Shown: positions 7,614 to 12,018 of the stretch, one piece after another
How the letters are laid out: the number at the start of each line of letters is the position of its first letter
How positions within the stretch are numbered: the first letter of the stretch is position 1
Source: Prevotella sp. UBA3776
Lineage (GTDB): Bacteria > Bacteroidota > Bacteroidia > Bacteroidales > Bacteroidaceae
Assembly (NCBI GenBank): GCA_002369515.1
Contig: DFFM01000040.1
Location: 78,752-90,769, forward strand
Length of the DNA: 12,018 nucleotides
Direction of reading: 5' to 3'
Translations under genes and position numbers: made by a program
The notes under the pieces: model-generated
Told to the model about the DNA's origin: nothing
The model's input: the letters and a program-made list of their open reading frames with translations, nothing else
The model's database searches: none

Positions 7614-8330
7614 ATGAAGATAGCATTGATAGGCTACGGCAAGATGGGCAAAATGATTGAGCAGATTGCCCGCGACCGTGGCCACCAGATTGTGAGCATC
7701 ATTGACATTGACAACCAGCAGGACTTCGACAGCCCCGAGTTTGCCAGTGCCGACGTGGCCATCGAGTTCACCGCCCCGCAGGCTGCCTACGGCAATTATC
7801 TGAAGGCCTGGGCCAAGGGCGTGAAGGTGGTGAGTGGCTCCACGGGTTGGATGAAGGAGTACGGTGACGACGTGCGCCGCGCCTGTTCGGACGAGGGCAA
7901 GACTCTGTTTTGGGCGTCGAACTTCTCGATTGGCGTGGCCATCTTCTCGGCCGTGAACCGCTATTTGGCCAACATCATGAACCAGTTTCCGCAGTACGAC
8001 GTCGAGATGGAGGAAACCCATCACGTCCACAAGCTGGACCATCCCAGCGGCACGGCCATCACGCTGGCCGACGAGATTGTGGAGCGCATCGACCGCAAGG
8101 AGGCGTGGGCTGAGGACACCACCGACCCCAAGCTGTTGCGCGTGGACCATATCCGCCGTGGCGAAGTGCCGGGCATTCACACCATCCGCTATGACTCCGA
8201 CGCCGACCTGATCACCATCAGCCACGACGCCCACTCGCGCAAAGGCTTTGCCCTGGGAGCCGTTCTGGCCGCTGAATACACGCTGAACCACCAGGGACTG
8301 CTCACCATCAGCGACATGTTTAAGTTCTAG
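7614..8330 (+). CDS. dapB: 4-hydroxy-tetrahydrodipicolinate reductase
   Basis: The 238-residue product catalyses the NAD(P)H-dependent reduction of (4-hydroxy-)tetrahydrodipicolinate in the diaminopimelate route to lysine and peptidoglycan; it is cytosolic and, in the family, tetrameric. The N-terminal Rossmann motif GYGKMG is at residues 7-12, EFTAP at 51-55 and SGSTGW at 74-79. The signature HHVHKLDHPSGTA at 136-148 gives the catalytic His136 and Lys140 (equivalent to E. coli H159/K163) and the substrate-binding PSGTA. It is shorter than the E. coli enzyme (273), as I would expect for a Bacteroidetes form. The frame stays open upstream to 7395, but the ATG at 7614 starts exactly at the Rossmann strand MKIALIGYG and follows a promoter-like element, so it is chosen. 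It is first of four same-strand genes, and its stop codon abuts repeat copy A. Confidence 0.96.
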   Translation: MKIALIGYGKMGKMIEQIARDRGHQIVSIIDIDNQQDFDSPEFASADVAIEFTAPQAAYGNYLKAWAKGVKVVSGSTGWMKEYGDDVRRACSDEGKTLFWASNFSIGVAIFSAVNRYLANIMNQFPQYDVEMEETHHVHKLDHPSGTAITLADEIVERIDRKEAWAEDTTDPKLLRVDHIRRGEVPGIHTIRYDSDADLITISHDAHSRKGFALGAVLAAEYTLNHQGLLTISDMFKF

Positions 8331-8421
8331 AGTTAGGAGTTAGCCCCCACCAAACCTCCCCCCGTAGGGGAGGCTTCCTGCGCACTGGGCTTCCCCCTAC
8401 AGGGGGGATGAGAGGGGGGGC
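8331..8421 (+). repeat. GC-rich palindromic intergenic repeat, copy A
   Basis: It begins AGTTAGGAGTTAGCCCCC directly after the dapB stop. Two internal hairpins are visible: 8355-8361 with 8367-8373 (CCTCCCC/GGGGAGG, loop of 5) and 8393-8397 with 8402-8406 (C5/G5, loop TACA). They are enclosed by an outer pairing of GCCCCC (8343-8348) with the G-run plus C at 8414-8421. An alternative stem can join 8367-8374 to the GCTTCCCC at about 8389. It is nearly identical to copy C and to the reverse complement of copy B. Copy A lacks the right-hand CCAACTCTTAACTC terminal arm. No T-tract follows, so it is not a classical terminator; the two genes on either side may still be co-transcribed. Confidence 0.85.
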
Positions 8422-8441
8422 AAAAAAACCGAAGAAAACAA

Positions 8442-9884
8442 ATGATTGACAAAGAAAAACAGAAACTGAATCCGAAGGTGCAATGGGCCAAGTTCATCGT
8501 GGTGCTTGCGCTCTACCTGCTGTTTCTCTACTGGCTGAAGAGCTGGTGGGGACTGCTGTTGGTTCCGTTCATCTTCGATGTGTATATCACCAAGAAAATC
8601 AAGTGGCAGTGGTGGAAAGATAGCGAAGGCCCCGTCAAGTTCGTCATGTCGTGGGTCGATGCGCTGGTGTTTGCGCTGGTGGCTGTCTATTTCATCAACC
8701 AGTTCTTCTTTCAGAACTATGTCATTCCCTCCAGTTCGCTGGAGAAGTCGCTCCTCACGGGCGACTATCTGTTTGTGAGCAAGGTGAGCTACGGGCCGCG
8801 CATACCGCAGACACCGCTCACCATGCCGCTCACGCAGCACACGCTGCCCGTGTTCGAGTGCAAGAGCTACATAGAGTGGCCCCACTGGGACTATCGCCGC
8901 GTGAAGGGTCTCGGCAAGGTGGAACTGAACGACATCGTGGTGTTCAACTATCCCGCCGGCGACACCATCTGCACCAAGCCCCAATTCCAGACCGAGTACT
9001 ACCACATGGTGTATGACGCCGGCGAGGGCATCTACGGACAGAACGTTGGTCAGCCCGACTTCTCGGTGCTCAACCAGATTCAGATTTACGACCTGTTCAA
9101 GGAGGTCTATGCCATGGGTCGTCGCTATGTGGCCAGCAATGCCATGGAGTTTGGCGAGATTGACTCGCGTCCCACCGACCGCCGCGAGAACTACGTGAAG
9201 CGTTGTGTAGGTCTGCCCGGCCAAACGCTGCAAATCAAAGACCGCATTATTTATCTCGACGGCAAGCCCAACAAGGAACCCGAAAATGTGCAATACACCT
9301 ACAAGGTGAAACTGCGTCAGAACCTGCCCGACGACGTGATGAAAGACCTGGGCATCTCGATGGAAGACCTGATGAGCCTGAATCAGAATGGATTCATGCC
9401 GCTCACCAAGCGTGCTGTGGCTACGCTCGCCTCGCGCAAAGACCTGGTGGAGAGCATCGAACTGAACACCGAGGCCCGGCTGCAGGAGGTCTATCCGCGC
9501 AACGCCATCACCGGCTGGACGCGCGACAACTATGGCCCCATCTGGATTCCCAAGAAGGGCGAGAGCGTGAAACTCTCCATGGACAACATCGCCATCTACG
9601 AGCGGCCCATCCGCGTGTATGAGGGCAACGACCTGAAGGTGAGCAACGGCCAGATTTACATCAACGGCCAGCTGGCCACTGAATACACGTTCAAGATGGA
9701 CTACTACTGGATGATGGGCGACAACCGCCACAACTCGGCCGACTCGCGCTACTGGGGCTTTGTGCCCGAAGACCACATCGTGGGCAAGCCCATCTTCATC
9801 TGGTGGTCGAGCGACCCCGACCGCGGTGGTCTGGGCGGCATCCGTTGGAGCCGTCTCTTCCGCTGGGTCGATAACATCAAATGA
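8442..9884 (+). CDS. lepB: signal peptidase I, Bacteroidetes long form
   Basis: This 480-residue membrane protease (family S26) removes signal peptides from exported precursors at the periplasmic face of the inner membrane. Two membrane segments lie at about 17-45 (probably a tight hairpin or one long segment) and 69-90. Box B, IPSSSLEKSLLTGD, gives the nucleophile Ser99; Leu stands where E. coli has Met after it. Box D, YVKRCVGLPG, gives the general base Lys253. Box E, GDNRHNSADSRYWG, is at 426-439. The distance from Ser to Lys (154 residues against 55 in E. coli) reflects a large insertion at about 118-240, and a second insertion spans about 285-385; length near 480 is, from memory, normal for this phylum. 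The start is the first ATG after repeat A and gives a short cytosolic N-tail. The TGA stop overlaps the first bases of repeat copy B. Likely essential. Confidence 0.95.
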   Translation: MIDKEKQKLNPKVQWAKFIVVLALYLLFLYWLKSWWGLLLVPFIFDVYITKKIKWQWWKDSEGPVKFVMSWVDALVFALVAVYFINQFFFQNYVIPSSSLEKSLLTGDYLFVSKVSYGPRIPQTPLTMPLTQHTLPVFECKSYIEWPHWDYRRVKGLGKVELNDIVVFNYPAGDTICTKPQFQTEYYHMVYDAGEGIYGQNVGQPDFSVLNQIQIYDLFKEVYAMGRRYVASNAMEFGEIDSRPTDRRENYVKRCVGLPGQTLQIKDRIIYLDGKPNKEPENVQYTYKVKLRQNLPDDVMKDLGISMEDLMSLNQNGFMPLTKRAVATLASRKDLVESIELNTEARLQEVYPRNAITGWTRDNYGPIWIPKKGESVKLSMDNIAIYERPIRVYEGNDLKVSNGQIYINGQLATEYTFKMDYYWMMGDNRHNSADSRYWGFVPEDHIVGKPIFIWWSSDPDRGGLGGIRWSRLFRWVDNIK

Positions 9885-9988
9885 GTTGGCCCCCCTCTCA
9901 TCCCCCCTGTAGGGGGAAGCCCTGTGCGCAGGAAGCCTCCCCTACGGGGGGAGGTTTGGTGGGGGCCAACTCCTAACTCTTAACTCTT
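9883..9988 (-). repeat. GC-rich palindromic intergenic repeat, copy B (inverted)
   Basis: Its reverse complement matches copies A and C almost base for base, with a C-A-C-A-G-G-G variant in the centre in place of C-A-C-T-G-G-G. The ends show the terminal inverted arms clearly: GAGTTGGCCCCCC at the left and GGGGGCCAACTCCTAACTC at the right. It fills nearly the whole gap between lepB and the next gene, starting inside the lepB stop codon and ending about 8 bases before the next ATG, so its hairpins lie over the expected ribosome-binding zone of the downstream gene. Confidence 0.85.
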
Positions 9989-9996
9989 TCAGCACC

Positions 9997-10407
9997 ATGA
10001 ACACATCACCCACACAACGACGCTGGATTGCGCGGCAAGTCCTGTTGCTTGTCGCCACCTGTGTGCTGTTGCTGGTGTTGATGCTGTTTGTGCGCGCATA
10101 CTGTTTCACCGTCTATGCCGACCCGGCATCGGGCGACCGCGTCATTGTCAACCGTCTGGACCGCCAGCAGTTCAGCAAGGGCGACCGAGTGGTGTTTGCC
10201 CAGCACGATGTTTCTCACATCGGCTATGTCGAAGCGCTGCCCGGCGACACCATCACCCTGAAGGGCCAGCAGTATCTCATTCCGTTGCGTTGCCAATGCC
10301 AAGGAACCGACTGCTCCTACTGTCGCTACTATCTGGTGAACACCGCCAGCGGAGCCACCTTGGTCAGCCAGTATGCCATGACTGGCAAAGCCTACAAACT
10401 CTATTAA
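9997..10407 (+). CDS. short signal-peptidase-I-like (S26-type) protein lacking catalytic residues
   Basis: The 136-residue product has a basic N-tail, one membrane segment (about 14-33) and a short extracytoplasmic domain. The S26-type skeleton can be followed: FTVYADPASGDRVIVNR (37-53) matches the box B/C region of LepB (TGDYLFVSK), KGDRVVFAQH (61-70) matches LepB's ELNDIVVFNY, and GYVEALPGDTITLKG (76-90) matches YVKRCVGLPGQTLQIKD. However, no serine occupies the nucleophile position (Thr38 falls there without gaps) and the general-base lysine position is Gly76. Box E is absent. Residues 99-109 carry a cysteine cluster, CxC-x4-CxxC. It is probably not a signal peptidase in the usual sense; it may be a degenerate paralogue with a structural, regulatory or metal/disulfide-based role. 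It lies between lepB and wbqC, with 4 bases to the latter, so translation is likely coupled. Confidence 0.75.
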   Translation: MNTSPTQRRWIARQVLLLVATCVLLLVLMLFVRAYCFTVYADPASGDRVIVNRLDRQQFSKGDRVVFAQHDVSHIGYVEALPGDTITLKGQQYLIPLRCQCQGTDCSYCRYYLVNTASGATLVSQYAMTGKAYKLY

Positions 10408-10411
10408 TCCC

Positions 10412-11071
10412 ATGCCTACCGCCCTCCTTTCAACCACCTATTTCGGCCCTGTGCAGTGGTATCAGAAACTGGTGAGCTACGACCAGGTGGTCATCGACCC
10501 CGCTGAGCCCTTCGTCAAGCAAACCTATCGCAACCGTTGTGTCATTGCCACCACCCACGGCCCGCTGTCGCTGACCATTCCCGTGGTACACGGAGCGGCC
10601 GAGGAAACGGCCACCGGCGGTGGTCAAGAAAAAGGCCCGTCAGCCGATAAGCCCCTCGTTCGGGACATCCGCATCAGCGACCACGGCAACTGGCGCCATC
10701 TTCACTGGAACGCGCTGGTGAGTGCCTACGGCGAGTCGCCCTTCTTCGAATATTATGCCGACGACCTGCGCCCCTTCTTCGAGCGTCGGTGGGATTTTCT
10801 TTACGATTTCAACATGGAAATCACGCTCAAGATGTGCGAGCTGCTCGACATCAACAGCCCCTTCCGCGCCACCCCCTTGCAGGAGGGCGCGGAAGGGGCT
10901 GTCGTTGATTTCCGCACGTCCATACGTCCCAAGCGTCCGTTGCCCGATGCTGAGTTCGTGGCTAAGCCCTACTATCAGGTGTTTCGCGCCAAGCACGGTT
11001 TCCTGCCCAACCTGAGCATTCTCGACCTGCTGTTCAACATGGGCAACGAGAGCATCCTGTTTTTGAGTTAG
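10412..11071 (+). CDS. WbqC-family protein
   Basis: The 219-residue soluble product matches the WbqC-like family, whose members often occur near surface-polysaccharide genes but whose reaction is not firmly established to my knowledge. Recognisable parts are the N-terminal STTYFGPVQWYQKL (7-20), PFVKQTYRNRC (33-43), LSLTIPV (52-58), WRHLHWNALVSAYGESPFFE (94-113), the segment DFNMEITLKMCELLDI (132-147), and the C-terminal YYQVFRAKHGFLPNLSILDL. Residues 61-83 (Gly/Ala/Glu-rich) and 150-166 look like variable insertions; the latter is encoded by a perfect 17-base inverted repeat. The ATG follows the stop of the previous gene by 4 bases. The final Ser codon and the TAG stop lie inside the left end of repeat copy C, so the natural C-terminus may have been altered by the repeat. 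Confidence 0.88.
   Translation: MPTALLSTTYFGPVQWYQKLVSYDQVVIDPAEPFVKQTYRNRCVIATTHGPLSLTIPVVHGAAEETATGGGQEKGPSADKPLVRDIRISDHGNWRHLHWNALVSAYGESPFFEYYADDLRPFFERRWDFLYDFNMEITLKMCELLDINSPFRATPLQEGAEGAVVDFRTSIRPKRPLPDAEFVAKPYYQVFRAKHGFLPNLSILDLLFNMGNESILFLS
10854..10902. repeat. perfect 17-bp inverted repeat inside wbqC
   Basis: ACAGCCCCTTCCGCGCC at 10854-10870 is exactly complementary to 10886-10902, separated by 15 bases that can themselves pair partly (CCCCC with GGAGG). The whole 49 bases are read in frame as roughly residues 148-164 of WbqC. It is different in sequence from the intergenic repeat, although similarly C/G-rich. It may be an element inserted into the coding region without disrupting the frame. 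Confidence 0.85.
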
Positions 11072-11172
11072 GAGTTGGCCCCCACCAAACCTCCCCCCGT
11101 AGGGGAGGCTTCCTGCGCACTGGGCTTCCCCCTACAGGGGGGGATGAGAGGGGGGGCCAACTCTTAACTCTT
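11066..11172 (+). repeat. GC-rich palindromic intergenic repeat, copy C
   Basis: This is the most complete plus-orientation copy: AGTTAGGAGTTGGCCCCC at the left and GGGGGGCCAACTCTTAACTCTT at the right form terminal inverted arms around the two internal hairpins. Compared with copy A it has G for A in the left arm (GTTGG for GTTAG) and one more G in the inner G-run. It lies between the convergent wbqC and LOG genes and contains both stop codons (11069-11071 for wbqC, 11132-11134 on the minus strand for the LOG gene). Its symmetric stems could serve as a two-way transcription end. Confidence 0.87.
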
Positions 11173-11689
11173 GTTCCAGTTCCTCCAGCGAGCTGACCAC
11201 CGCCAGGTGGTCGCGCAGCGTACTGCGAATCACGCCCTGGCTGTTCATGGCTTCGACCATGCTCAGCAGCGGGTTCCAGAACCCCTTCATGTTGTAGAGA
11301 ATCACGCGCTTGTGGTGGTAGCCAATGCTGGCCGAGGCCAGTTGGGTGAACACTTCGTCGAGTGTGCCCACTCCACCGGGCAGCGCCACGGCCACGTCAC
11401 TTTGTGCCAGCATCAGGTCTTTGCGGTCGGAGAGATCCTGGCAGAATATCTCCACATCCACGTAGTCCGACTTTCGTCCGTTCTTCTCGATGATGCTCGG
11501 AATCACGCCGATGGTCTGTCCGCCCGCCTCGTGAGCCGCCCGTGCCACGCACTCCATGAGTCCCATGTTTACCCCTCCGAACACGATGGAATGGCCGTTT
11601 TTTGCAGCCCACTTGCCCAGTTGTTCCGTGGCCAGGAAAAAGTCGGGGTCTATCTGCTCGTTGGCAGAACAAAAGATACAAATTTTCAT
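11132..11689 (-). CDS. LOG-family protein (TIGR00730-type phosphoribohydrolase)
   Basis: The 185-residue cytosolic protein has the hallmark motif PGGVGTLDE at residues 104-112, with Arg89-Lys90 before it and the N-terminal nucleotide-binding-like loop GGVNMGLM at 38-45. The family includes cytokinin riboside 5'-monophosphate phosphoribohydrolases (LOG) and nucleotide 5'-monophosphate nucleosidases such as PpnN; the bacterial substrate cannot be decided here. The start MKICIFCSAN at 11689 opens the first Rossmann strand; the in-frame ATG 120 bases upstream would place the promoter-like element inside the gene, so it is rejected. The last 11 residues (LRVGPPSHPPL) are encoded by repeat copy C and are not family-like, suggesting the repeat replaced the native stop. 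It converges on wbqC. Confidence 0.92.
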   Translation of the reverse strand: MKICIFCSANEQIDPDFFLATEQLGKWAAKNGHSIVFGGVNMGLMECVARAAHEAGGQTIGVIPSIIEKNGRKSDYVDVEIFCQDLSDRKDLMLAQSDVAVALPGGVGTLDEVFTQLASASIGYHHKRVILYNMKGFWNPLLSMVEAMNSQGVIRSTLRDHLAVVSSLEELEQELRVGPPSHPPL

Positions 11690-11734
11690 TTCGGCTTTCT
11701 GTTTGTCGTTTGTTGTTTTCCGCTTTCTTTCGTG

Positions 11735-11768
11735 CAAATTTACGGCAAAAAAACGAGAATCACGAAAA
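11735..11768 (-). promoter_or_regulatory. candidate promoter for the LOG gene
   Basis: On the minus strand, TAAATTTG followed by C (11742-11735) matches the -7 consensus and lies about 45 bases before the ATG at 11689. Upstream, TTTTTC (11769-11764) is 21 bases away and could be a weak -33 box. It sits inside a small dyad, CACG-A5-CGTG (11761-11773). Confidence 0.55.
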
Positions 11769-11943
11769 ACGTGCTTTGAATTGCAAAACAACGTCGTGAG
11801 ACACCTCAAAATTCTCTAGCCTGAATTATTCACGCAGTATAGTTATTGCGCTCCGCGCCTTTGGCTTTCCCCATTGCTTTTCCCTTCGGCCAGCGACCGT
11901 TGGTTCCCGCTGTCGCGCCTACCCGTAGCCTTTCGGCCAGCGA

Positions 11944-12018
11944 TTTTCAATTCAAAAACCAATAAAAACAAAGAAAAACCAACAAAAACAAGGAGGGGCT
12001 TTACAAATAAAAACCTGT
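11944..12018. repeat. A-rich repeat element, right-end partial copy
   Basis: AAAAACAAAGAAAAACCAA (11964-11982) is identical to 6131-6149, and TAAAAACCTGT (12008-12018) is identical to 6181-6191, in the same order and with similar spacing (44 against 50 bases). The central portion differs (GGAGGGGCTTTAC). The right arm would lie beyond the window. Confidence 0.65.

Larger units (their letters stand above)
11690..12018. other. upstream region of the LOG gene and non-coding tail
   Basis: Bases 11690-11815 hold the LOG promoter region. The rest shows no supportable gene. A 12-base direct repeat, TTCGGCCAGCGA, occurs at 11885-11896 and 11932-11943. The string GCGCTCCGCGCCTTT near 11850 resembles the outer end of the A-rich element near 6117 (CGCTACGCGCCTTT). 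From about 11944 the sequence becomes the A-rich repeat, which runs off the window. Confidence 0.6.

Noticed and set aside
8397..9776. 459-codon open frame on the minus strand opposite lepB
   Set aside because: It is the mirror of a GC-rich coding sequence with strong codon bias; the predicted protein is His/Val/Leu-rich without motifs, and the plus strand encodes an unmistakable signal peptidase.
8331..11172. CRISPR array formed by the three GC-rich repeats
   Set aside because: The units are ~100 bp, palindromic, in alternating orientation and separated by whole genes, with no spacer pattern or cas genes.
11690..11809. 40-residue N-terminal extension of the LOG protein
   Set aside because: The extension is unlike the family and covers a good -7 element; MKICIFCSAN is the expected start.

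Overview
The window looks like chromosomal DNA of a Bacteroidales bacterium, most likely a Prevotella-type (Prevotellaceae) species. The reasons are candidate promoters of the Bacteroidetes TAnnTTTG type, start sites with weak or no Shine-Dalgarno, a DUF4369-like/TlpA-type thioredoxin with a WCGWC active site, a long LepB with a Bacteroidetes-type insertion, and a large secreted protein with a C-terminus typical of Prevotella/Bacteroides surface proteins. The species assignment is inference. Both window ends fall in A-rich repeat sequence, so this may be a contig broken at repeats.

Left part (1-6246, AT-richer): a 483-base leader with several promoter-like elements precedes a 1686-residue exported protein built of repeated beta-type modules. 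Nineteen bases later comes a 65-residue acidic protein beginning MKKQYLVP. About 200 bases further on is a strong intrinsic terminator, then an A-rich inverted repeat.

Right part (6247-11690, GC-richer, housekeeping): a TlpA-like lipoprotein on the minus strand is divergent from a plus-strand series dapB (lysine/diaminopimelate synthesis), lepB (signal peptidase I), a short signal-peptidase-like protein lacking the catalytic Ser/Lys, and a WbqC-family protein. A LOG-family phosphoribohydrolase on the minus strand converges on wbqC. The cell-envelope theme is coherent: meso-diaminopimelate for peptidoglycan, cleavage of exported precursors, and a family often found with surface polysaccharide genes.

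The most striking non-coding signal is a GC-rich palindromic element of about 100 bp, present three times (after dapB in plus orientation, after lepB inverted, after wbqC in plus orientation). It sits exactly at gene ends and appears to have supplied the stop codons of both wbqC and the LOG gene. A separate perfect 17-bp inverted repeat lies in frame inside wbqC. A second, A-rich repeat family occurs in the middle and at both ends. No tRNA, rRNA, CRISPR array, transposase or phage gene was seen.
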